This document shows, one piece after another, positions 17,288 through 25,854 of a stretch of 38,421 nt of DNA (the stretch's first letter is position 1; the number at the start of each line of letters is the position of its first letter). The position numbers were made by a program, and so were the translations under genes. This DNA is from Marinilabiliales bacterium (GTDB lineage: Bacteria > Bacteroidota > Bacteroidia > Bacteroidales > BM520): positions 1-38,421 of the forward strand of contig PKSY01000068.1 of assembly GCA_002869405.1 (NCBI GenBank), written 5' to 3'. Below the pieces are notes generated by a model, which saw only the letters and a list, made by a program, of their open reading frames with translations, ran no database searches and was not told where the DNA came from.

Positions 17288-17319
17288 AGTCAGATACGCA
17301 CCGCTGTGCGTATCTGACT
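17288..17319. repeat. Perfect 14-bp-stem hairpin in the pepE-kdsA intergenic region
   Basis: AGTCAGATACGCAC-CGCT-GTGCGTATCTGACT; a third copy of the core (tgcgtatct) lies at 17333-17341. Confidence 0.9.
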
Positions 17320-17377
17320 TATTTCAATGAGCTGCGTATCTACATAAAAAACACTCGATAGAGTACTGCAGAGTTTA

Positions 17378-18112
17378 TTACATCAGGAATTGCAGGTCCT
17401 GTGTTTTATCCATCTCTATAATCTCTTCACCAAACTTAAATATGCGAAGTGGTCTGTCTCCTTCGAGGGTAAGTTTTCCGTTTTCCACCAGCAGGAAACA
17501 ACCTTCTCTGAGGCCGGCAACATACATATCTCTGTTTACAGAGAGGAACTCCAGAATTCTTTGTTCTCTGGTTTCACCGCCATGACCTTCAGGATTTGCA
17601 TCCAGATAGTGAGGGTTAATCTGGAAAGGAATAAGGTTAAGGCAGTTAAAGCTTTCAGGCTCAATAATGGGCATGTCATTGGTTGTTCTCAATGTAGGGC
17701 AGGCAACATTACTTCCTGCACTCCATCCCATATAAGGTACACCTTCAATTACTCTTTTACGAATAGCTTCCATGATACCTGTTTTGTGCATCATATAAAC
17801 CAGGTGGAAAGTATTTCCTCCGCCCACGGCTATAGCTTCAGCCTTTTCAACTGCGGCCACCGGGTCGTCGCAGGTATGGATAGATTTGATCTTATATCCG
17901 AGGGTTTCATATACTGATGCTACTTTCTGCTCGTATGCATCATATGAAGCTTCAATGCTGTTAGTTTTAAGATTTACTCCTGCATAGGGCACGAAAAGTA
18001 CCTCTTTGGCTGTTGTAGCGTCGAGGAAATTTTTAATGTGTTCGCGCGGCCAACCCAGGTATTCTTCTCCGTAATTTGTTGAGTTGCTGATTAGTAGCAT
18101 CTTTTTTTTCAT
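17378..18112 (-). CDS. pepE: Dipeptidase E / peptidase S51
   Basis: MLLISNSTNYGEEYLGWPREHI, VGGGNTFHLVYMMHKTG, GVPYMGWSAGSNVACPT, INPHYLDANPEGHGGETREQRI. Confidence 0.93.
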   Translation of the reverse strand: MKKKMLLISNSTNYGEEYLGWPREHIKNFLDATTAKEVLFVPYAGVNLKTNSIEASYDAYEQKVASVYETLGYKIKSIHTCDDPVAAVEKAEAIAVGGGNTFHLVYMMHKTGIMEAIRKRVIEGVPYMGWSAGSNVACPTLRTTNDMPIIEPESFNCLNLIPFQINPHYLDANPEGHGGETREQRILEFLSVNRDMYVAGLREGCFLLVENGKLTLEGDRPLRIFKFGEEIIEMDKTQDLQFLM

Positions 18113-18220
18113 AGTTATCTTTTTTTATGTGTATTGATATTCAGTGATATTCTACAAATATATTGATTCTCCTATTTTTCTGCTGCCTATTTTGTAATTT
18201 TACGCTCTAAAGCCATTGAA

Positions 18221-18907
18221 ATGGGAGAAAACAATGTTATTTCACTTAAGGATGTACGTTTATATCAGCGGGAAATGCTGGTATTGAATGATGTTAATTT
18301 TTCAATTGAAAAGGGTCGCTTTGTTTATCTTGTAGGTAAAACCGGTACGGGAAAGAGTACGCTTTTACAATCACTCTATGGTGAGATTTCAGTGGATTCA
18401 GGAGAGGCATTTGTAGCAGGCTATGATTTAAGAAATATTTCAAAAAAAGATATTCCGTATTTACGTCGAAAACTAGGGATTGTATTCCAGGATTTTCAAT
18501 TGCTTTCCGACCGCTCTGTTAATGATAATCTTCAGTTTGTTCTGAAAGCTACAGGATGGAAAGACAAGGTGAAAATGGCAGACAGAATGGAGGCTGTACT
18601 CGATATGGTGGGTTTGAAAACCAAAGGTTATAAGATGCCTCATGAACTATCCGGCGGCGAGCAGCAGCGTGTTGTGATTGCCCGGGCACTGCTAAATGAT
18701 CCGGAACTGATTCTTGCTGATGAGCCTACCGGAAACCTGGATCCTGAAACTTCTCACGGAATCATGAAACTCCTGTTTGATATCAGTAAAAAGGGAACAG
18801 CAATACTTATGGCAACACATGATTACAGCCTGTTCCGAAAGTTTCCGTCGCATATTCTGAAATGTGAAGATGGAAAAGTGAATACCTCGGATTATATGTT
18901 CTATTAA
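18221..18907 (+). CDS. ftsE: ABC transporter ATP-binding protein, FtsE-like
   Basis: [50 protein letters not shown]; size and sequence FtsE-like. No ftsX adjacent. Confidence 0.8.
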   Translation: MGENNVISLKDVRLYQREMLVLNDVNFSIEKGRFVYLVGKTGTGKSTLLQSLYGEISVDSGEAFVAGYDLRNISKKDIPYLRRKLGIVFQDFQLLSDRSVNDNLQFVLKATGWKDKVKMADRMEAVLDMVGLKTKGYKMPHELSGGEQQRVVIARALLNDPELILADEPTGNLDPETSHGIMKLLFDISKKGTAILMATHDYSLFRKFPSHILKCEDGKVNTSDYMFY

Positions 18908-20049
18908 TCCCTGCCGTTAAAGATTAGCTCAATAAGTTTTTCCGAGTTGCTTTTGTTGGAGTAGAATCCGTTGAGCGTTTTCTTCCTGAAATCAATATCC
19001 TCTTTTGTAAATGGCAGGCTTGCCACTTTATTGAGTTGTTCGATAAATTCAGTCTCATTTTCAGCATGGTGAACCAGCTTGCCGATAACAGTTCCGTTAT
19101 ACATTGCTTTGTTGGCGATAATATGACGGCCCTGATAAATAGTATTCAGAAGTTTAAGTTTGAGGCCTGTTGCCTGAAAAGTAATCATCAGGTGAATATG
19201 TGCCTGTTCAATAAGTCTGGTCATTTCAAGATGAGAAGGGTTGGGTACCAATCGAATGTGATTGTTTTTGGTGGCCGCTTCAATAAGTTGTTCATCAGGA
19301 TTAAGACCGGCAAATACCAGGGGCATTTCACAGTGTGGTGCAATTTTTTCAGCAATATAGTTTGCGGCTTTTATATTTTCAGCCACGGATAAGTTGCCAT
19401 GGTAAAGGATATATGACCCCGAACCCTCTTTTCCTCTGAAAGTTTCATTGGCATGAAAACTTGGCAGGTGAATCACGTTTTTCTCCGGGAATTTTGATTT
19501 TAGGTACTGTGTATCACTTTCACTGACTACCAGCATCAGGTCTGCATGATGGAGTACCTTCTCATAAAACCTGAGTTTCAAGGCTTCAATGAGGTAGTAC
19601 ATTTTTGGTCCCGGTTTATACTCCGCCTTAAAGAGATTAAAATAGTACTGATGTTCAATATTGCTTTCGCGATAAATTTTTATTCTGCCATTGAGCCTTT
19701 TATCGTCGAGAAAGAAACAGGAATGCAGCCCTTCAAAAAGAACCGGATGATTATCTTTAAGCAGATTGTTGATTAAAACCTCAGACTGACGGCTTTGGAC
19801 GATATATGGCTTGAGGCTTCCTGCAGAAGAGAGGCCTGTTTTTCTGGGGTAGTACTGTACTTCTTCGCAAATTTCTTCAAGTTCGGGAGCCGGTCCTCTG
19901 TCGTATTCATAGCAATGCAAATGGGTTTTGATTCCCGCGTGATGCAATGCGAGGAGCTTATAATATACATCTATCACACCACCGTAGTTTGGAGGATACG
20001 GCACACTAAAAGAGATGATATGCAGATGTTTATCAGGCATAGCGGGCAA
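18904..20049 (-). CDS. Glycosyltransferase, GT-B fold
   Basis: HIISFSVPYPPNYGGVIDVYYKLLALHHAGIKTHL; SYILYHGNLSVAENIKAANYI; KLKLLNTIYQGRHIIANKAMYNGT. The start may be ATG 20037 rather than 20049. Confidence 0.82.
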   Translation of the reverse strand: MPAMPDKHLHIISFSVPYPPNYGGVIDVYYKLLALHHAGIKTHLHCYEYDRGPAPELEEICEEVQYYPRKTGLSSAGSLKPYIVQSRQSEVLINNLLKDNHPVLFEGLHSCFFLDDKRLNGRIKIYRESNIEHQYYFNLFKAEYKPGPKMYYLIEALKLRFYEKVLHHADLMLVVSESDTQYLKSKFPEKNVIHLPSFHANETFRGKEGSGSYILYHGNLSVAENIKAANYIAEKIAPHCEMPLVFAGLNPDEQLIEAATKNNHIRLVPNPSHLEMTRLIEQAHIHLMITFQATGLKLKLLNTIYQGRHIIANKAMYNGTVIGKLVHHAENETEFIEQLNKVASLPFTKEDIDFRKKTLNGFYSNKSNSEKLIELIFNGRD

Positions 20050-21145
20050 ATATAGATAAAAGAATCTTCTCTTCCTGTTCCCATGAAAGTTCCGATGCCG
20101 CTACTTTCAGGTTTTCTTTCCATTTCAGGTATCGTGTCCGGTCTTCAAAAGCACTGTTTATAGTTTTGGCAATGCTTTCAGGCTTATGATCGGGAATGAA
20201 GGTACCGATATCGTATTGAGTAATTATTCTTTCAATTTCCGGTAGCTGTGACGCAAGGACCGGCACCCCGGAGTGTATGTAATCAAAGAGTTTATTCGGC
20301 AGGCTGTAGCGGTAGTTGAGGTTTGTGTTTTTATCCACAGTAAGGCCAAGATCAGCCAGCAAAGTATATTGCCGTAATTTCCCGGGCGACTGCTTTGGCA
20401 GCACAAAAACCTTCTCCTGAAGGTTATGGTCTTTAATAATCCAGGGCAGAAGCCGGAACACATCTCCTGCTCCGATTATATACAATACTGCGTCATTAAC
20501 ATATTTCATGGCTTCCACAGCCTCTTCTGCTCCACGCTGTATGTTTATTCCTGCACCCTGAATCAGAATCATTTTTTTATCTTCAGGAATTCCCAGTTCA
20601 GCTTTGGTTGCCGGCGAGATAATGTTCCGCTCCGGAGGTATGTTTCTGACAACGTGCAGCTTTATTCCGTACTCTTTTTCGTATATCCGGGCAATGCTTT
20701 TATTTACTGTGATAACATCCTTTAGTTTTGGGAAAATGCCTTTCTCGATATTTCGCCAGAATGACTGAACAAACTTACGGTTTACGAGCTCCGGTGTTTC
20801 AGTGTAATATTCGTGGGAATCGTAAACCAGGTCGCAGCGCTTAATGTTTTTTGCCAGCCATGCCGCAGGAAGTGTATCAAGGTCGTTGGCTACTATTAGT
20901 GAGACATCAGAAAAGAGAAGAAACAGAAATAACCGGATGTTGTATTCTGCATAGAATAATGCGGACCTTCGGAAGAGTAAATGCATGCGTTTTGTGCGGT
21001 AGGGTCGCTTCAGCGGTAAGCTGTCGGGTAGTAAGCGGCCAACCTCAAGCACCTCAAAGCCACTTTTCTGTAATGCAATGCAAGTTTTATGGACGCGCTG
21101 ATCTGTTGCCAAATCGTTTGTCACGCAAACAATTGCTCTCTTCAC
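20033..21145 (-). CDS. Glycosyltransferase, GT4-like
   Basis: CVTNDLATDQRVHKTCIALQKSGFEVLEVG, DLVYDSHEYYTETPELVNRKFV, LPNKLFDYIHSGVPVLASQLPEIERII. Confidence 0.87.
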   Translation of the reverse strand: MKRAIVCVTNDLATDQRVHKTCIALQKSGFEVLEVGRLLPDSLPLKRPYRTKRMHLLFRRSALFYAEYNIRLFLFLLFSDVSLIVANDLDTLPAAWLAKNIKRCDLVYDSHEYYTETPELVNRKFVQSFWRNIEKGIFPKLKDVITVNKSIARIYEKEYGIKLHVVRNIPPERNIISPATKAELGIPEDKKMILIQGAGINIQRGAEEAVEAMKYVNDAVLYIIGAGDVFRLLPWIIKDHNLQEKVFVLPKQSPGKLRQYTLLADLGLTVDKNTNLNYRYSLPNKLFDYIHSGVPVLASQLPEIERIITQYDIGTFIPDHKPESIAKTINSAFEDRTRYLKWKENLKVAASELSWEQEEKILLSIFARYA

Positions 21146-21256
21146 TATATAACCTGTTTTTGTGTGTGTTTTGTAAAAGTATAAAATTGAAACGATTTAG
21201 GAAGTCAAAAAATTGTATGATTTGCCATATTTTACCTGTTGGTTTTGGTTTATGAC

Positions 21257-21264
21257 TATTTTTG
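21257..21264 (+). promoter_or_regulatory. Candidate -7 element (TATTTTTG) upstream of murB
   Basis: Matches TAnnTTTG, 12 bp before ATG 21277. Confidence 0.4.
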
Positions 21265-21276
21265 TGAAAAAGCAGC

Positions 21277-22308
21277 ATGAAATTCTTTACCGATTATAAT
21301 ATTTCCGGTTTTAACACCTTTCACCTTGAAGGAAAAGCTTCATGTGTAATTGTTGTTGAAAGGGAAGATGAGTTCGGCCTTTTGCCCGGGAAGCTCAATG
21401 AATTGCCCGGGCCGCATATGGTAATTGGCAGTGGCAGCAACCTGCTCTTTTGTGGCGACTTCAGCGGTACTTTGATAAAAATTGAAACAAAAGGAATTAT
21501 TGTAAAAGAGTTATCTTATGAATCCGTTGTGTTATCTGTTGCTGCCGGAGAGGATTGGGAGGATCTGATTGATTATTGCCTGAAGAACAATTATGGAGGA
21601 TTGGAAAACCTGACCCTGATTCCCGGACAGGCGGGGAGTGCAGCTGTTCAGAATATTGGTGCTTACGGTGTTGAGGTTAGCGATGTAATAGAGCGTGTTG
21701 AGGTTGTGGATATATACACCGGTGAAATTATTTTATTTAGTGCCCTGGAGTGTGATTTTGGATACCGGAGTTCAGTTTTTAAAACAACGCATTCCGGGAA
21801 ATTCATAATCAGGCGTGTTGATTTCCGGCTCTCCCTAAACCCTCAAGTATATACCACCTATGGAGCAATTTCTGGTAAGCTGAAAGAAAAAGGGATTTCT
21901 GATCCCGGAATTGTTGATGTAGCTGAGATTATTCGCGAGATCAGAAGATCTAAACTACCTGATACGGAAGAGGTTGGTTGCGCAGGAAGCTTTTTTAAAA
22001 ACCCTGTTGTTTCACCACGTAAATATGAGGCGCTGAAAGAGTTATTCCCTGAAATGCCCGGCTATATATTGGAAAATGGTGAGGTGAAACTCGCTGCAGG
22101 CTGGATGATTGAAAAGGCCGGATGGAAGGGCTTTCGTCGCGGTGATGCCGGGGTTTATCCTTTGCAGGCACTGGTGCTGGTGAATTATGGCAATGCTTCC
22201 GGAAAGGAAATCTTTACGCTCTCCGAAGAGATCAGAGATGATGTCATGGAGAAATTTGGCGTTAGGCTTGAACGTGAAGTTCAGGTTATCGGATTGGAAT
22301 GTAGATGA
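21277..22308 (+). CDS. murB: UDP-N-acetylmuramate dehydrogenase
   Basis: NTFHLEGKA, VIGSGSNLLF, LTLIPGQAGSAAVQNIGAYGVEVSDVIERVEV, GCAGSFFKNPVVS, LAAGWMIEKAGWKGFR. Confidence 0.96.
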   Translation: MKFFTDYNISGFNTFHLEGKASCVIVVEREDEFGLLPGKLNELPGPHMVIGSGSNLLFCGDFSGTLIKIETKGIIVKELSYESVVLSVAAGEDWEDLIDYCLKNNYGGLENLTLIPGQAGSAAVQNIGAYGVEVSDVIERVEVVDIYTGEIILFSALECDFGYRSSVFKTTHSGKFIIRRVDFRLSLNPQVYTTYGAISGKLKEKGISDPGIVDVAEIIREIRRSKLPDTEEVGCAGSFFKNPVVSPRKYEALKELFPEMPGYILENGEVKLAAGWMIEKAGWKGFRRGDAGVYPLQALVLVNYGNASGKEIFTLSEEIRDDVMEKFGVRLEREVQVIGLECR

Positions 22309-22909
22309 CCTTTTTAGATTCAAAGAAGGGTTCATCAAACCATTGTGAAACAGGCTCTTCGGTAATCTGATAACTAAGCCCGGCGAACTCTTCCGTTAAA
22401 TCTCCTCCTTTAAGCGCGATAATTCCGTTTTTCAGGGTGTTTTTTTGATGTTGTGAGATTTTGTTTTTTGTCCATCCTATAAATTTTGGCATAGCAGTTA
22501 CTGCACGCGAAACCACAAAGTCATACTTTTCTTTCAGGTTTTCAGCTCTAACTTGCTCAGCTGTTGCGTTCTTTAACCCTGAATCCTTAATAAAACTGTC
22601 AACCACCAGGATTTTCTTTCCTATTGAGTCCACAAGATGAAAGTTCACTTCCGGGAACATTATGGCCAGCGGGAGCCCGGGAAAACCACCTCCTGTGCCA
22701 ATATCCAATACTTTTGTTCCGTTATTAAAAGATGTAAACCGGGCAATTGCCAGGCTGTGAAGCAGGTGGTTTACAAGGAATGCATCAGTATCTTTTCTTG
22801 AAATAACATTTATACGGTCGTTCCAAAGCATTATATGTTCATGCAGATGCGCGAACTGTTGTAATTGAGTATCCGATACTTCGGGAAAATATTTTTTTAT
22901 AATCTCCAT
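22286..22909 (-). CDS. rsmG: 16S rRNA (guanine527-N7)-methyltransferase
   Basis: WNDRINVISRKDTDAFLVNHLLHSLA, VLDIGTGGGFPGLPLAIMFPEVNFHLVDSIGKKI, VVSRAVTAMPKF. Confidence 0.95.
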   Translation of the reverse strand: MEIIKKYFPEVSDTQLQQFAHLHEHIMLWNDRINVISRKDTDAFLVNHLLHSLAIARFTSFNNGTKVLDIGTGGGFPGLPLAIMFPEVNFHLVDSIGKKILVVDSFIKDSGLKNATAEQVRAENLKEKYDFVVSRAVTAMPKFIGWTKNKISQHQKNTLKNGIIALKGGDLTEEFAGLSYQITEEPVSQWFDEPFFESKKVIYIPIR

Positions 22910-22992
22910 AATAATGCGCCAAAGATACAGTTTTCCATTTTATGATCTCTGCCTTTGCTTTTTGTTTTATTTTTGTTGTGAAAAGAAAAATT

Positions 22993-23994
22993 ATGCAAAG
23001 AATCATCCTTGTTATATTCCTGTTTCCACTGGCCAATGTTTTGTTTGGGCAGAGTGCGGATTTACAGGCCCGTTATGATTATGTTGAGAAGTACTATCCT
23101 ATAGCGATTGAGAAGATGCAGGAGTACGGTATTCCTGCCAGTATCACGCTGGCTCAGGGGATTCTGGAATCCGGCAGCGGGAAGAGTGAGCTGGCCGTAG
23201 AGGCAAACAACCACTTTGGTATCAAGTGTCATAAGGAGTGGGATGGTGAGACCTATTATATGGATGATGACAGTCCCAACGAGTGTTTCAGGAAGTATGA
23301 TGATCCGGCAGAGTCGTATAACGACCACTCGCTGTTTTTAACCACACGCAGCAGATACGATTTTCTGTTCAGCTATCAGAAGGATGATTATAAGAAATGG
23401 GCTAAAGGTTTAAAGAAAGCGGGATATGCTACAAACCCCCATTATGCAAATCTTTTGATTAAGATTATTGAGGAAACAGGCCTTGCAGAGTATGATAAGA
23501 AGGCGTTGGATCCGGGCTACAAGCTCCCTCAGCGCGATGATTTGGTAAAAGAGGTTAAAAGCAACAGCGATGTATCTCATGATGATCTCAAAATAGAAGA
23601 TTATGACACTCCGACTGTCTATTCGCGCGAGAACTTCGAAGTTGTGAAACACAGTGATGCGGGTAGACCTGTTTATGAGAATCATGATGTGAAATTTGTT
23701 TTCGCTGAAAAAGGAGACACTTTTTTTACCCTTGCAGAAGAGTTTGGGCTATACTCTTATCAGATATACAAGTATAATGAGTTGGAACGCAGTTCATTGC
23801 TTACGGTAGGTGAGATTGTTTATCTTGAAAAGAAGAATAAAAAAGCGGCTGAACAGGAACATGCTGTTCAGCCGGGCGAATCGTTACGTTTTATTTCTCA
23901 GTACTACGCAATTCAGTTAAAACATCTTTTAAAAATCAATGGCCTTGAGCCGGGAGTTATTGTTGAACCCGGCACTGTTCTCCGTTTACGCTAA
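22993..23994 (+). CDS. Secreted glucosaminidase-domain protein with C-terminal LysM-like repeats
   Basis: Signal peptide from ATG 22993 (MQRIILVIFLFPLANVLFGQ); GIPASITLAQGILESGSGKSELAVEANNHFGIKCHKEWDGETYYMDDD; LysM-like VFAEKGDTFFTLAEEFGLYSYQIYKYNEL and VQPGESLRFISQYYAIQLKHLLKINGL. Confidence 0.92.
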   Translation: MQRIILVIFLFPLANVLFGQSADLQARYDYVEKYYPIAIEKMQEYGIPASITLAQGILESGSGKSELAVEANNHFGIKCHKEWDGETYYMDDDSPNECFRKYDDPAESYNDHSLFLTTRSRYDFLFSYQKDDYKKWAKGLKKAGYATNPHYANLLIKIIEETGLAEYDKKALDPGYKLPQRDDLVKEVKSNSDVSHDDLKIEDYDTPTVYSRENFEVVKHSDAGRPVYENHDVKFVFAEKGDTFFTLAEEFGLYSYQIYKYNELERSSLLTVGEIVYLEKKNKKAAEQEHAVQPGESLRFISQYYAIQLKHLLKINGLEPGVIVEPGTVLRLR

Positions 23995-24252
23995 TCAGGC
24001 AAGAAATGGTTTTCTGTTACTGATTTTTTCGTTTTCCAGAGTTCCGCTGCGGGTCAGGTTCATGTACGATATTCCCATCTCTTCTTCCCAGCCTCCGAGG
24101 CAAAGCCTTTTTTCAGGGTAGGCTTCAGGAAACTCTTCATTTATCGCATCCATTACACTAATTGTGACCATGCCCATGTATAACGACATCGCATAGTCAT
24201 ATTCAAATACATTATTTGACGCAGGGTTTTTTACGGATTCTTTCTTAGCCAT
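23995..24252 (-). CDS. Small hypothetical protein
   Basis: 85-aa ORF between convergent and terminator elements; not antisense to another gene; no recognised domain. Confidence 0.6.
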   Translation of the reverse strand: MAKKESVKNPASNNVFEYDYAMSLYMGMVTISVMDAINEEFPEAYPEKRLCLGGWEEEMGISYMNLTRSGTLENEKISNRKPFLA

Positions 24253-24318
24253 GATGTTGTTCTGTTGTGTTGTGTGCGCTTATAGTCTATGTTCATGCCA
24301 ATTGCCACAACAGTACAT

Positions 24319-24353
24319 AAAAAAATCAGGACTATTTGTTATAATCCTGATTT
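24319..24353 (-). terminator. Rho-independent terminator downstream of the NtrC-type regulator gene
   Basis: Minus strand: AAATCAGGA-loop-TCCTGATTTTTTT, 9-bp stem plus T-run. Confidence 0.8.
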
Positions 24354-24450
24354 GCAATAGCTTGAGTGTTTTTTTGTGAAGCTAAAAAGGGAGTTAAAAT
24401 ATTGTCTGTGCGGATTTGTGATTGCAAAAGCGCACATTTGTATGAAAACG

Positions 24451-25836
24451 CTACATGGCTTTTTGGATTCTGATATCGTATTTCTTTAATCTTCTAACCA
24501 GGGCATCGCGGGAAATACCAAGTATCTGCGAAGCATTATTCTGGTTATAGTCGCACCTTTCAAGCGCAATAATAATCAGGCGCTTTTCATTTTCTTCAAT
24601 ATTCAGGTTTACATCGTTATGTGATACCTGCTTCTTGATACTGTCCTTTAACGGGAAGTCGGCTGCTGACAGCTCTTTTCCTTTCTGGAAGATCATGGCT
24701 CTTTCCACCATGTTTCTTAATTCCCTGACATTTCCGGGGAAGTTATAAGATGCAAGGTGATCGATAAGGGTCGGATTATATATAGGAATGGTTTTATTCA
24801 TTTTTCCGGCAAACTCTTTCAGGAAGAAATCCAGCAGTAAAGGGATATCCTCTTTTCTCTGGCGCAGAGGCGGGATGTGAATCTCTACAGTGTTAAGCCT
24901 GTGCAGCAGGTCGAGACGAAATTTCTTTTGTTCTACCAGGTCGTGCACCACATGATTTGTGGCAGAGATTATTCTTAATTCCACATTAATTTCCTCACTG
25001 CCACCGATACGGGAAACCCGTTTTTCTTCGAGGGCACGCAACAACTTCGCCTGCAGGTTAAAGGGCATATCGGCAATTTCATCCAGGAACAGCGTTCCTT
25101 GATTTGCTACCTCGAAGAATCCGCTTTTATCACCTATTGCACCCGTGAAAGAGCCTTTTTTATGACCAAAGAACTCACTCTCCAGAAGTGTTTCAGGAAC
25201 TGCAGAGCTGTTGACAGCCACAAAAGCATTCTCCTTGTTCGGAGAGCTGTAATGGATAATCCGGGCTACATTTTCTTTACCTGTTCCGCTTTCGCCGGTA
25301 ATCAACACATTAGTGTAAGGGTATTGGGATGCTGTAATTGCCAGGTTCAGAACCTCTTTTATGATTTTGCTTTCGCCGATAAAATTGCGTTGTATTCGCT
25401 GTTCCAGATCAAGAGATATCAGCGAACTTCTGTTTTTCATCTCTTTATATTTATGGAAAAGCTTCAGATATTTTTGTGTTCTTTCAATGGCGATCTGAAT
25501 ATCAAGGTGCCGGAAGGGTTTTCTGAGGTAATCGATGGCTCCGTTTCGCATGGCCTGAATAACTGTGTCCATATCGCCATGTCCGCTAACGATAATAACC
25601 TCCATGTCGGGGTAAGTTTGCTTCACGTCTTTAAGGATTTCGATTCCGCTCATTCCCGGGAGCCTGACATCAAGGATCATCAGGTCGATAGTTTTTTTCT
25701 GCAGAATTTTAAACCCTTCAGCAGGAGTGTTAGCGGTAAATGCCTCAAAATCTTTTATCTCGAGATATTCCTGAAGTTCTTCCGTAAAATTGACTTCATC
25801 ATCGAGAATGAGAACAGTCATCTTTTTATTTTCCAT
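24451..25836 (-). CDS. Sigma-54-dependent response regulator (receiver, AAA+, Fis-type HTH)
   Basis: VLILDDEVNFTEEL, MILDVRLPGMSGIEIL, GESGTGKENVARIIH, ESEFFGHKKGSFTGAIGDKSGFFEVANQGTLFLDEI, NNASQILGISRDALVRRLKKYDI. Confidence 0.96.
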   Translation of the reverse strand: MENKKMTVLILDDEVNFTEELQEYLEIKDFEAFTANTPAEGFKILQKKTIDLMILDVRLPGMSGIEILKDVKQTYPDMEVIIVSGHGDMDTVIQAMRNGAIDYLRKPFRHLDIQIAIERTQKYLKLFHKYKEMKNRSSLISLDLEQRIQRNFIGESKIIKEVLNLAITASQYPYTNVLITGESGTGKENVARIIHYSSPNKENAFVAVNSSAVPETLLESEFFGHKKGSFTGAIGDKSGFFEVANQGTLFLDEIADMPFNLQAKLLRALEEKRVSRIGGSEEINVELRIISATNHVVHDLVEQKKFRLDLLHRLNTVEIHIPPLRQRKEDIPLLLDFFLKEFAGKMNKTIPIYNPTLIDHLASYNFPGNVRELRNMVERAMIFQKGKELSAADFPLKDSIKKQVSHNDVNLNIEENEKRLIIIALERCDYNQNNASQILGISRDALVRRLKKYDIRIQKAM

Positions 25837-25854
25837 AAACCTGTGTGCGTCCTG

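Noticed and set aside
17390-17917. 175-aa plus-strand ORF antisense to pepE
   Set aside because: Shadow ORF of the clear peptidase S51 gene.
18904-21145. Two adjacent glycosyltransferases considered as a recent duplication
   Set aside because: Their sequences have little visible similarity beyond the general GT-B fold.
24253-24320. Possible sigma-54 (-24/-12) promoter TTGGCATGAACATAGA on the minus strand upstream of the 85-aa gene
   Set aside because: The -12 GC is missing, so it does not fit the consensus.
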